Part shown: in pieces, positions 1 through 8,380 of the stretch
How positions within the stretch are numbered: the first letter of the stretch is position 1
Layout: each line of letters opens with the position of its first letter
NCBI RefSeq assembly: GCF_026000775.1
Contig: NZ_AP026830.1
Location: 62,001 to 126,000 of the forward strand
Length of the DNA: 64,000 nt
From: Vulcanisaeta souniana JCM 11219
GTDB lineage: Archaea; Thermoproteota; Thermoprotei; Thermoproteales; Thermocladiaceae
Direction of reading: 5' to 3'
Program-made: the position numbers and the translations under genes
Notes under the pieces: generated by a model
The model's database searches: none
What the model was told of the DNA's origin: nothing
The model's input: only the letters and a program-made list of their open reading frames with translations

Positions 1-389
1 TAATCCCTGAGAGACCTCCAATTCCAATCAAGGAGATAACTCAAGCCGGGGAAGTACTGATCAACGAACTTCTTCAGTAGCTCCAATCCATCCTTACCTA
101 CAGGAGCCATGGATACGCCGCAATTACCAACAACCTCCGTAGTGACTCCCTGCCTAATCTTACTACTTGATTCTGGGTAAATCAGAATAGTATTGTCAGA
201 GTGGGAGTGCATGTCTATGAAGCCTGGAACCACAACCTTCTTACTAGCATCAATAATAATGTCCGCCCTCGCATCCCCTAAATCACCAACATACACTATC
301 CTCTCACCCTCAACAGCTATGTCAACCCCCTTAGGCTCAACACTAATCCCATCATAAACAAGACCATTCTTAATCACAACATCATACAT
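1..389 (-). CDS. N-acyl-D-amino-acid deacylase (D-aminoacylase), N-terminal part
   Basis: This is the first 129 codons of an amidohydrolase-superfamily gene; the rest lies beyond the left edge. Reading leftward from the ATG at 389 gives the MYDVVIKNG opening of the beta-sandwich domain, then the metal site PGFIDMHSHSD at about residues 64-74 and the VTTEVVGNCGVSMAP segment at about 85-99. The HSHSD metal motif and the GNCG segment are typical of N-acyl-D-amino-acid deacylases, which hydrolyse N-acylated D-amino acids in the cytoplasm. Dihydroorotase- or D-hydantoinase-like members share the first motif, but the NCG segment favours the D-aminoacylase branch. The substrate cannot be told from this part. 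Confidence 0.8.
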   Translation of the reverse strand, partial: MYDVVIKNGLVYDGISVEPKGVDIAVEGERIVYVGDLGDARADIIIDASKKVVVPGFIDMHSHSDNTILIYPESSSKIRQGVTTEVVGNCGVSMAPVGKDGLELLKKFVDQYFPGLSYLLDWNWRSLRD

Positions 390-434
390 ACTGAATCACA
401 TCCCCTTAAGGCAAGCCCCTACTTTATAAAGCAC

Positions 435-545
435 CGCTTAATGATGACTGGTTCGCAAAACCCAGCCAAACCCACGTAACAACAAAAACAGGGAGAACAG
501 GTTGACCCACGTAAATATCGAATTAAGCATATCAACAACGGCACA
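435..545 (+). pseudogene. Decayed fragment of an OsmC-family domain
   Basis: About 110 bases resemble, at roughly 75 percent by eye, the OsmC-coding part of the E2 fusion gene (16888-16997). In pieces the translation reads TGSxNPAK, then TKTGR, then LTHVNIELSISTTA; the fusion protein has TGSLNPAK, AKTGR and LTRINIELSISTTA. Two one-base deletions, near 477 and 501, break the frame, and no start, Cys motif or intact C-terminus is present. It therefore looks like a dead remnant of a second OsmC gene or domain, not a working gene. The remaining bases of the 390-717 gap show nothing recognisable. Confidence 0.65.
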
Positions 546-717
546 ACATGGAAACACTCCTTAATAGAAAGGGATTCATGCGTAGATTATTCACGGCAAA
601 ATACAGGGAGAACCATTAATAGACGAAAACATCAAACAAACTAAAAGGACATACAATACCAAAATTATAGTTAGGTGTTACGCATTGGCTGTCTTAATTA
701 TTGCCCGCTTTATGTCT

Positions 718-1548
718 TCATATTCTTTCGGCGTCCATTGTTAGGTCGAGAGATCTGGCGCTGTGTGTTATGTAACCACTGGATATTACATCAATGCCTG
801 TCCTCGCGTATTCAATTACGTTGTCGGGCGTTATTCCGCCACTGGCCTCGAGTATTACCCTTCCCTTCAATTCCCTGACTACTGGCACTATATCGCTGGG
901 CCTCATGTTGTCAAGTAGTATTGCATCTGCACCCGCCCTATAGGCCCTAATGGCGTCCTCATACGTAGACACCTCCACCTCAACCTTCTTGGTGAAACTC
1001 GTCCTCCCCTTGATCAACTTAATAAGACCTTCGAGATCCCCATAAACCGCTATGTGATTATCCTTAATTAGTACTGCATCAGCTAGGTTGAACCTATGTG
1101 GATCACCACCGCCAATCTCTATGGCGTACTTCTCGAATGCCCTAAACCCTGGTGTTGTCTTTCTCGTACCTGCAATCCTAACCGTTGGGTTGACGGACCT
1201 AGCCAACCTGACCATTGTGTTTGTGGCTGTGGCTATCCCAGAAAGCCTTGATAGGAGGTTTAGGGTCAATCGTTCAACTGCCAATAACCTACCCCCATCA
1301 CCGATTATCTCCATTATAACATCGCCTTTACGTATCACATCACTGTCATGCTTATACGTAATTACCTCGAAGCCGAGGTATTTGAGGAATGGGATCATGA
1401 ACCTAAGCCCAGCGATTATTCCCTCATCCCTCGACTTAATAATTCCCCTGGCCCTAATGCCTTCAAGGAACCTACTGGTTATGTCCTCAGGGTATGCATC
1501 CTCCTCCAGGTAATTGAGGAACCTATTTACGTACAACTCCTCAATCAT
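718..1548 (-). CDS. nadC: Nicotinate-nucleotide pyrophosphorylase (quinolinate phosphoribosyltransferase)
   Basis: It converts quinolinate and PRPP into nicotinate mononucleotide, the third step of de novo NAD synthesis. The protein shows the family hallmarks: the N-terminal domain with YPEDITSR, then the barrel with [13 protein letters not shown], the [17 protein letters not shown] substrate loop, a [10 protein letters not shown] segment and VLIKDNH. The phosphate-binding end reads LDNM, LEASGGI and [12 protein letters not shown]. The open frame extends to 1581, but the ATG at 1548 overlaps the nadB stop (ATGA) and follows a GGGGTGATC ribosome site, so a 276-residue product is preferred. It is the last gene of nadA-nadB-nadC. 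Confidence 0.95.
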   Translation of the reverse strand: MIEELYVNRFLNYLEEDAYPEDITSRFLEGIRARGIIKSRDEGIIAGLRFMIPFLKYLGFEVITYKHDSDVIRKGDVIMEIIGDGGRLLAVERLTLNLLSRLSGIATATNTMVRLARSVNPTVRIAGTRKTTPGFRAFEKYAIEIGGGDPHRFNLADAVLIKDNHIAVYGDLEGLIKLIKGRTSFTKKVEVEVSTYEDAIRAYRAGADAILLDNMRPSDIVPVVRELKGRVILEASGGITPDNVIEYARTGIDVISSGYITHSARSLDLTMDAERI

Positions 1549-2996
1549 GAGATCACCCCGAGGTAAATCCTCCTCCGCCAATTAATGTCCTTGTCGGGGT
1601 AATCAACCCTATAGTGAGTTCCTCTGGACTCGGTCCTAAGTAGGGCAACGTATGCCGTTAGGTAGGATACCAGGACTGCATTGGATTCCCTGCTGTTGAT
1701 TGTCGTGTTTACCCGCTCGTAAAGTTCCACGGCCTTCCTCAACCCATCACCACTCCTGAGTATGCCCACGTACTCCCAATTAACCCTCCTAACCTCATCA
1801 ATGCCCATTATGGGCCCGTGATCCCTTAACTTCACAGTTACTAATGAACCGTCATCCAGTCTCGGTCCATCCCAAGGCTCACCAAGGTACCTGGGCAGGT
1901 TAAACCCCATGACCAAGGCCTCAAGCAGTGAATTACTGGCGAGCCTATTGGCCCCATGCAGACCGGTGTCAGCAACCTCACCAATGGCATATAGACCCCT
2001 AATGTTAGTCTCACCCCTGACATTAACCCTCAACCCACCAATGGTGAAGTGGGCACCTGGGTAAATGGGTACCCTATCCTTACTACTTAATCTGTGCCTC
2101 CTCAGGAAATCACTGACGCCGGGGAATTTCCTCTCGAAGTCCTCAATGCTGCTTAAGTCCATGTACACCCTATGTCCATTCATTAATTCCATGTATATTG
2201 TCCGGGATAGTACGTCCCTTGGGGCCAGCTCACCTCGTTCATGATACTTAAACGCGAATCTTTCACCGAATTCATTAACCACCCTCGCGCCCTCACCCCT
2301 CAGGGTCTCTGTTAGGAGCATTGTTTCGCCGTCCAGGGTTGTTATGGTTGGGTGGAATTGAACAAACTCCATGTCCGAGGCCACGGCACCAACTCTAAAG
2401 GCTATGGCTATTCCATCACCAGTATTAGTTGGCGGGTTTGAGGTGTATTGCCATAGGTATGCGTAACCACCGGTCGCTAGTACTAGGTAATCCACATTAC
2501 CCATGGTACCGTGATTCCTAGTCGTAAAACCTCTAACTATTCCGTCCTTTACCTGCAGAGCTACTAGCTCATCTTCTGCAATGTTTATGCCGAGCTCCAC
2601 GGCCCTCCTAAGTAAGAATTCTGTTAAGACTCTACCGGTTTCATCAGCCTTATGATGAACTCTCCTCCTTGAATGCCCGCCCTCGAGTCTTAAGTCGCTA
2701 TCAAACTTAAAACCCATTTTAGTCAATTCCCCAATAATCACGGGTGCCTCACTAGTGAAGTACCTAACGGCCTCCATGTCGCAGAGACCATCACCGACCT
2801 TCAACGTATCCTCCGCATGGAGCTGTGGCGAGTCATCAATTGACGTGGCGGCCGCAATGCCACCCTTGGATATGAAGCTTGATCCACCACGCGATCCCTT
2901 GGTTATTACCGTAACATCATAACCAGCCCTCCTGAGGGCAATAGCAGCTGATAAACCGGCAATACCATTACCGACTATGTATATCAACAACCTCAC
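1545..2996 (-). CDS. nadB: L-aspartate oxidase
   Basis: This FAD enzyme oxidises L-aspartate to iminoaspartate, which NadA condenses with dihydroxyacetone phosphate. The N-terminus carries the FAD dinucleotide fold ([20 protein letters not shown]), then [14 protein letters not shown], typical of the succinate dehydrogenase/NadB flavoprotein family. Further on are [34 protein letters not shown] and [21 protein letters not shown]. At 483 residues it is a little shorter than bacterial NadB, with a reduced C-terminal helical domain. The start is a GTG at 2996 forming a GTGA overlap with the nadA stop; TTG codons just downstream are alternatives. Confidence 0.94.
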   Translation of the reverse strand: MRLLIYIVGNGIAGLSAAIALRRAGYDVTVITKGSRGGSSFISKGGIAAATSIDDSPQLHAEDTLKVGDGLCDMEAVRYFTSEAPVIIGELTKMGFKFDSDLRLEGGHSRRRVHHKADETGRVLTEFLLRRAVELGINIAEDELVALQVKDGIVRGFTTRNHGTMGNVDYLVLATGGYAYLWQYTSNPPTNTGDGIAIAFRVGAVASDMEFVQFHPTITTLDGETMLLTETLRGEGARVVNEFGERFAFKYHERGELAPRDVLSRTIYMELMNGHRVYMDLSSIEDFERKFPGVSDFLRRHRLSSKDRVPIYPGAHFTIGGLRVNVRGETNIRGLYAIGEVADTGLHGANRLASNSLLEALVMGFNLPRYLGEPWDGPRLDDGSLVTVKLRDHGPIMGIDEVRRVNWEYVGILRSGDGLRKAVELYERVNTTINSRESNAVLVSYLTAYVALLRTESRGTHYRVDYPDKDINWRRRIYLGVIS

Positions 2997-3919
2997 CCTT
3001 CAAGGAGTTTTCGAGTCCTTTCAAAGGCCTCCCTAATGGCTTCGGCTATTGACTTCGGTATTTCAACCCTATGAACCAGGTCCCTGAGGGATCCGTGGAC
3101 CTTTTCGAGGGTCACCATGCCCATGAAGGGACACCTGGCGTAGGGACCCGTGGACAGTGGATGAAATACCTTGCCCGGTACCTTGATCCTTAGGGCATTA
3201 AGCATGCCGATTTCCGTGCCGATCACAAACTCATTATAGCCGCTACTCCTCGCATACTCGATCATTTGGTTCGTCGAACCCACGAAATCGGCTAATCTCA
3301 GTACGTTAATCGGCGCCTCTGGGTGTATCATTACCCTAGCCCTTGGGTACCTAGCCCTCGCCTCCTTAACCAGCCTTGCCGTGTAGCTTCCATGGACCAC
3401 GCACCTACCGCTTGGTGGCACCTTGATTATCCTCTTACCGGTCATGTGGGCGACGTAATCCGCCAGGTTTGAGTCGGGGCCGAAGATGACCACATCACTG
3501 CCCAACTTCTTCACTACCCTGACAGCGGTGGATGAAGTAACTATGTAGTCTGCCAGCGCCTTAACGTTGGCATTACTGTTCACGTAAAGGACCACGGGGA
3601 CGTTGGGGTACTCCTCCCTAACACGCCTCAGTGTATCTACGTCGAGGGCATCGGCGATCGTGCAACCGGCGTTGGGGTCTGGCGCAAGCACAATCCTGTC
3701 ATAGTTAAGGGCCTTGGCCTGCTCAGCCATGAACCTAACGCCCGCGAAGACTATGACCTCAGCATTGGTCTCCATCGCCTTAAGTGCTAGGTCGTATGAA
3801 TCACCGATGAAGTCCGCTACGACTTGTACGTCGTGGTTCATGTAGTTATGGGCGAGTATTACGGCTTTCCTCTCGCGCTTTAGGGTCAGAACCTCATTGA
3901 TTATGTCCTTGCCTCCCAT
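2993..3919 (-). CDS. nadA: Quinolinate synthase
   Basis: It forms quinolinate from iminoaspartate and dihydroxyacetone phosphate using an oxygen-sensitive [4Fe-4S] cluster. The protein (308 residues, the usual short NadA length) shows [28 protein letters not shown], a cluster Cys in [11 protein letters not shown], the second in PSGRCVVHG and the third in [13 protein letters not shown] and STNQMIEYA are also conserved. It heads the nadABC operon. The start ATG at 3919 has an AT-rich TATA-like element about 28 bases upstream and lies inside a short perfect palindrome. Confidence 0.95.
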   Translation of the reverse strand: MGGKDIINEVLTLKRERKAVILAHNYMNHDVQVVADFIGDSYDLALKAMETNAEVIVFAGVRFMAEQAKALNYDRIVLAPDPNAGCTIADALDVDTLRRVREEYPNVPVVLYVNSNANVKALADYIVTSSTAVRVVKKLGSDVVIFGPDSNLADYVAHMTGKRIIKVPPSGRCVVHGSYTARLVKEARARYPRARVMIHPEAPINVLRLADFVGSTNQMIEYARSSGYNEFVIGTEIGMLNALRIKVPGKVFHPLSTGPYARCPFMGMVTLEKVHGSLRDLVHRVEIPKSIAEAIREAFERTRKLLEG

Positions 3920-3952
3920 TACTAATGGGTCTATCTATATCGTAAGATATTC
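3915..3952 (-). promoter_or_regulatory. nadABC promoter with palindrome over the start codon
   Basis: The start ATG at 3917-3919 sits inside CCCATTA-C-TAATGGG (3915-3929), a perfect inverted repeat with 7-base arms. An AT-rich TATA-like stretch lies at about 3946-3952, 27-33 bases before the start, fitting leaderless transcription. A palindrome at this place could be an operator covering the transcription start; that function is inference. Confidence 0.45.
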
Positions 3953-4018
3953 TCTACCCGGCAAATAAATGACGGTGGGAATAAAGTGGAATATTAAGGT
4001 ACAGGGCAAAAAACGCCA

Positions 4019-5698
4019 CTACGATGCATATGCACCCTTCCTTATGCTCTCCTCATACACGTACCTACCACCCCTCATGTAAGACAGCACGGCGCCTATG
4101 GCCACAAAGACTATGGATATGTATAGCGAGAACCTGAGGCCCATCATGAATGGGGGACCAAGGACGCTGGGTAGGAATGTGTTACTGTCCAGTAATTTCA
4201 TTATGCTTGTCGGTAAGCCATTGGTTAAGGAGCTTGGTAATACTGAGACTGGGTCCATGCCGAGGAATGTTGCGAAGAGCAAGCTTGATGCAGGTATGCT
4301 AGCTAATGTATTCGCTATGTCACTTGGTAATTCATAACTTAGGGCTATTTCATGAATCCTAATTGGTACGTATTGAGAGAATATGCTTATGGCTATTGTG
4401 AAGAACATTGCCATACTTATTGTGGAACCAACATTACTAAAGGTCTGTCTCATACCATTACCTGCACCCCTATCTCTTGGGTGAAGAGCATTCATTATTG
4501 ACGTTGTGTTTGGTGAGGCAAATAGGCCATTACCAACACCATTAAGGAATAGTATCGATTCAAACTTCACCAAGTCGAAGTTATAGGGTAGTAGAGTGAG
4601 TAGGTAGAGTGATATTGCTATTATTATCATGCCGACGGTAGCTATGACCCTGGCGCCATACTTATCCGTGAGTGATCCGCCTATTGGCGCCATTATCACA
4701 GTACCCACGAGCATCGGTAACATGTATATACCAGCCCAAAACGGAGTCTCCGTGTAACTAAAACCATGGAGCGGTAGGTATATGCCCTGTAGCCATATTG
4801 TTAGTAGGAACATTATAGCACCCCTCGCAAGCGATGAAAGAAAGAGGGCCATTATACCGTAGGTAAACGGCCTAACCCTAAACAGCGACAACTTGAAGAG
4901 TGGTTCCTCCTGCCTAAGTTCTATTGGTATGAATGCGATGATCAATGCCGTACCAGCTATGAAGGACGCAATGACAAGTGGGCTTGTCCAACCCATCTCT
5001 GAATTACCATAGGGCATTAATGCGTATGTAAAGCCGAGGGTTATCAACACAAGGCCAAGAGCCAGCGTCAGGTTGCCCCAGTAATCAATCTTAACCCTCA
5101 CGTTTCTTCTATCAACTCTCTTTAGCTTGAATATGGACCATAGGGCGCCGGCTATGGCGAAGGGTACATTAACGAGGAACAAGAGGTGCCAATCATAATT
5201 AGAGAGTAGGCCGCCCAGTATTATGCCAAGGAAGGAACCAATAATAAATGATGCCTGGTTCAAGCCAAGCGCCTTACCTCTCTCGCCAGGTGGGAAGGCG
5301 TCCGTCAGTAATGCCGTGCTATTAACCATAAGGAAGCCACCACCAATTGCCTGGACAATCCTAAATACTATTAGGAGTAACGCACCAAAATTACCTGAGT
5401 TACTTGGTATTAATGAAAGCAATACTGAGGCTACTGTAAATATTATGAAACCAAGGGTGTAAAGCCTAGTCCTTCCGAATAAGTCAGAGATTCTACCGAA
5501 GGTAACGAGGACACTGGCGAGGACTATGCTATAGCCCATGAGCACCCAAAGAAGGTAATCAAACTCCCCAGGTAGGAATGGATTAACATTTAATCCCCTA
5601 AAAATCGTGGGTAGCGATATTAGGACAATGTACATGTTTATTGAGGACATGATCACCCCGAGCGTTGTGTTGGTCAGCACAACCCACTTATACTCCAT
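4019..5698 (-). CDS. MFS transporter, DHA2-type multidrug exporter
   Basis: This integral membrane protein of about 559 residues resembles 14-helix DHA2 drug:proton antiporters. The loop between helices 2 and 3 carries the MFS motif A (GRISDLFGRTR), followed by RIVQAIGGGFL and the FPPGERGKALG loop. A second motif-A-like segment, GGSLTDKYGARV, occurs in the C-terminal half. The C-terminal region has a large extracellular insert between the last helices, common in this family. The ATG at 5698 is preferred over a TTG at 5704; a TATA-like TTTTAAATA lies at 5731-5739. Substrate unknown. It is a single gene between nadA and the lactonase-like gene. Confidence 0.85.
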   Translation of the reverse strand: MEYKWVVLTNTTLGVIMSSINMYIVLISLPTIFRGLNVNPFLPGEFDYLLWVLMGYSIVLASVLVTFGRISDLFGRTRLYTLGFIIFTVASVLLSLIPSNSGNFGALLLIVFRIVQAIGGGFLMVNSTALLTDAFPPGERGKALGLNQASFIIGSFLGIILGGLLSNYDWHLLFLVNVPFAIAGALWSIFKLKRVDRRNVRVKIDYWGNLTLALGLVLITLGFTYALMPYGNSEMGWTSPLVIASFIAGTALIIAFIPIELRQEEPLFKLSLFRVRPFTYGIMALFLSSLARGAIMFLLTIWLQGIYLPLHGFSYTETPFWAGIYMLPMLVGTVIMAPIGGSLTDKYGARVIATVGMIIIAISLYLLTLLPYNFDLVKFESILFLNGVGNGLFASPNTTSIMNALHPRDRGAGNGMRQTFSNVGSTISMAMFFTIAISIFSQYVPIRIHEIALSYELPSDIANTLASIPASSLLFATFLGMDPVSVLPSSLTNGLPTSIMKLLDSNTFLPSVLGPPFMMGLRFSLYISIVFVAIGAVLSYMRGGRYVYEESIRKGAYAS

Positions 5699-5897
5699 TA
5701 ACAATCAAAACCGTTATCAAAAACAAGTCATATTTAAAACTAACGCCAATAAAATAAGTAGAAATAACATCACTTTAAGTACAGTTATTATGCCATACAT
5801 AATTCACACTGTAAAAACCTGGCGGCAATTATGACGCGCCTAAATGATCAGTAAATGCGATTGATTTTAAAGTTTAAATCAATATAATTATTTACCT

Positions 5898-6716
5898 TTA
5901 CTCGAGGTATTTAGGCGCCCTTGGGTATTTGTTCCATAGTTCTGGGTCGTGGCTGATCACGAGCTTTACATTCGGCCTCCTGAGCCAGAGCTTTAACATC
6001 TTTATGCCTCTGAGGAATTCCTCGGCATTGCCAAGTAGCCAACCTTTATTCTCGACCTCTAACTCCCTTGGTAGGTGTAGGAAGTCTCCCGTGAATACGT
6101 AGGTATTGCCTGCATCCGTAGTTACCTTAATTAACATGCTACCTGGTGTGTGACCGCCGACTAGGTACAGCTCAACACCCGGTAGTAATTCAAAGTAATC
6201 GGTACTCACTGGGTTTAGGTTGGCACCCCTTAGGTTATCGATATCCACAGGAACGTAGGCGCCGGTCTTCCCGAGCCAAATCATGTATAGCGCGTGCTTT
6301 AATTCCTTCTCATGCATTACAAACATGGTCCCAGTGTCCTTGAGCAGGTAGGCCTGTCCTGTATGGTCGAGGTGCAGGTGTGTGAAGACCACGAAGTGTA
6401 TATCACTGGGCTTCAAACCGATTAGTTTCAATTGATTCTCAAGTCTATTCTCATCGGTGAATTTCGTCATTGGGAATACATCCCAGGAGGATTTCGGCCA
6501 AACCCTCTGAGCCTCCGGGTGAGAGCCAGTGTCTATTAAGATGAGCCCATCCTTATGCTCAACTAAGGCCCCGGTCACTGGGATATCGACCCAAGTCGCT
6601 GGTTTGGAAACGCCTCTCTCGCCAATGACTGAGGGATCAGGTATGAACCAACCCATTTCGCCGGATAGAACACCATAGTCAAGTAGGTAGATCCTCTTTA
6701 TTCCAGTACTCATCAT
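5898..6716 (-). CDS. Metallo-beta-lactamase hydrolase, N-acyl-homoserine-lactonase-like
   Basis: This 272-residue binuclear-zinc hydrolase carries the full signature: HLHLDHTG at about residues 112-119, a later metal His in VGGHTPGS, the bridging Asp in FTGDFLH, and the last His in LVISHDPELW. The overall arrangement (LIDTGSHPEA near the front, GHTPGSML later) is that of the AiiA-like AHL lactonases, but archaeal members with proven AHL activity are few and the family also opens other lactones and thioesters. No acyl-homoserine-lactone synthase is visible nearby. A TATA-like element (about 6738-6745) sits 25 bases before the ATG, suggesting a single-gene leaderless transcript. Confidence 0.82.
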   Translation of the reverse strand: MMSTGIKRIYLLDYGVLSGEMGWFIPDPSVIGERGVSKPATWVDIPVTGALVEHKDGLILIDTGSHPEAQRVWPKSSWDVFPMTKFTDENRLENQLKLIGLKPSDIHFVVFTHLHLDHTGQAYLLKDTGTMFVMHEKELKHALYMIWLGKTGAYVPVDIDNLRGANLNPVSTDYFELLPGVELYLVGGHTPGSMLIKVTTDAGNTYVFTGDFLHLPRELEVENKGWLLGNAEEFLRGIKMLKLWLRRPNVKLVISHDPELWNKYPRAPKYLE

Positions 6717-6773
6717 AATTAGATGAAAATGGTAATTTTAAGTTTTACTTCTTCAACTTCTTTAATTAACAAA

Positions 6774-8081
6774 TTACCAATACTGCATTGCATCTTTAAA
6801 CATTTGCTCTAAATCTCTCTTACCAGGCACCTTTGGTGAGACCACGAGTAGGCGCTGCTGGGCGTAGGCACCCTCAGCTAAACCTGGTATATCTGCATCC
6901 TTAAAGCCCATCTCCTTAAGTCCACTTGGTAGTCCAAGGTCCTGCATGAGCCTTATCAATGCCTCATATATGGCCTCTCCAATCCTCTTGGGAGTCTCTG
7001 TGGGCTCAACATGAACACCAAGCAATTGCGCAGCCCTCGCAACCCTGTCAGGCGCCACTGCCGCTATGTACTTCATGGCCGCCGGAGCACCCATCGTAAC
7101 CGATATACCATGGGGGACCAACGGATAATCAACTGGGTAGTCCGGCGGCTTCCACTCCTTAACCATGCCAGCTATTGGGTAGGCCATTGCATGAGGTATG
7201 TGAACGCCTGCGTGCCCAAAACCTATACCGGCTATTGAGGCACCAAGCATCATGTAGTATCTAGCCTCAATGTCATTGCCGTTATACGTAGCCCTCCTTA
7301 AATACCTGGCAACCCACTCAATGGCCCTCTCGGCGAACATGTCTGAAATCGGTGTGGCGCCAACGTAGGCAGGTCTCTCCGCTGGGTTCTTCGGCCTCGG
7401 CCTTGAGTAGTATGGCCTGGCCGTATATGATTCAATGGCGTGCATTAGCACGTCAAGCCCCGTGGACGCCGTAATCATCGGAGGCATACTAAGTGTGTTA
7501 AGTGGGTCAATAAGCGCAACCGTGGGCCTTATGTATGAGTGTGAAATCCCGGTCTTGACGTGGTACTTTAAGACATCAAGCACGATAACGCCTGTATTCT
7601 CGGCGCCTGTACCTGCGGTTGTTGGTATGGCAATCAATGGCTTTAACGGGCCTGGTGGAGCCTTACCCTGACCGATTGGCTTGTTTATGTAGTCCATTAT
7701 TGGCGCGGGGTGAGTCGTTAGTAAATTAACGGCCTTAGCCGTATCCATGGCACTACCGCCACCGAAGGCCACAAAGCCATCGTAATTCTTATCCTTAGCG
7801 TAATTCACGGCATCCATAATGGACTCATCAGTGGGTTCAATATGCACGTTATAATAAACATCAACCTGAATACCCTCATTCTCAAGGGACTGCTTAACAG
7901 CCTCATACCTACCACTTTCATATAAGGTCCTACCAGTGACCAGGAGAACCCTCTTAAGTCCGAGCCTCTTAGACTCATAACCAGCCTCGCTCGTCACGCC
8001 AAAACCAAACTTAACAACTTGTGGAATACTCAACGAAAAAACTGTGTCCAACTCACCCATACCCATGAAAGAGAAAGCCAT
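6774..8081 (-). CDS. Iron-containing alcohol dehydrogenase, hydroxyacid-oxoacid transhydrogenase type
   Basis: A group III (Fe-type) alcohol dehydrogenase. Motifs include VEPTDESIMDAV, the cofactor loop FGGGSAMDTAKA, PTTAGTGAENTGV, HAIESYTARPYY and IGFGHAGVHIPHAMAYP with metal-binding His residues. The long run of agreement with animal ADHFE1/HOT, including PLKPLIA-PTT, IDPL-TLSMPP, NPAERPAY-G and DYPLVPHGISV, points to a transhydrogenase moving hydride between 4-hydroxybutyrate-like and 2-oxoacid substrates with a tightly held cofactor. A plain alcohol or semialdehyde reductase is possible. The frame opens at 8105, but a TATA-like stretch at 8107-8115 argues for the ATG at 8081. Confidence 0.83.
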   Translation of the reverse strand: MAFSFMGMGELDTVFSLSIPQVVKFGFGVTSEAGYESKRLGLKRVLLVTGRTLYESGRYEAVKQSLENEGIQVDVYYNVHIEPTDESIMDAVNYAKDKNYDGFVAFGGGSAMDTAKAVNLLTTHPAPIMDYINKPIGQGKAPPGPLKPLIAIPTTAGTGAENTGVIVLDVLKYHVKTGISHSYIRPTVALIDPLNTLSMPPMITASTGLDVLMHAIESYTARPYYSRPRPKNPAERPAYVGATPISDMFAERAIEWVARYLRRATYNGNDIEARYYMMLGASIAGIGFGHAGVHIPHAMAYPIAGMVKEWKPPDYPVDYPLVPHGISVTMGAPAAMKYIAAVAPDRVARAAQLLGVHVEPTETPKRIGEAIYEALIRLMQDLGLPSGLKEMGFKDADIPGLAEGAYAQQRLLVVSPKVPGKRDLEQMFKDAMQYW

Positions 8082-8380
8082 TACTAATAAATCATGATTT
8101 GCCATTTTAAATTTTACCCTATAATCCTGATTAGAAATTCTAAGTTTTATCTGTTATAAAGGACCATAAATAACTGATAGAATATCAAACACATAAGCAA
8201 GTAGCATTTAATAAACTAAATACATAATGAATGGGGTACTACCATGTACAGTATTAAAACAATTTTATTTATACCCTATATACATGAAATTATTTATAAA
8301 ATAATGCGTCATAATTATGTTGAGTTATTAATTATATGATAAGTAAAGCTTTAATGCAATTAACCTTATATTTAATATGT

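Noticed and set aside
1088-1513. Long open frame on the plus strand opposite nadC
   Set aside because: Shadow of nadC in another frame; translation is low-complexity and matches no family.
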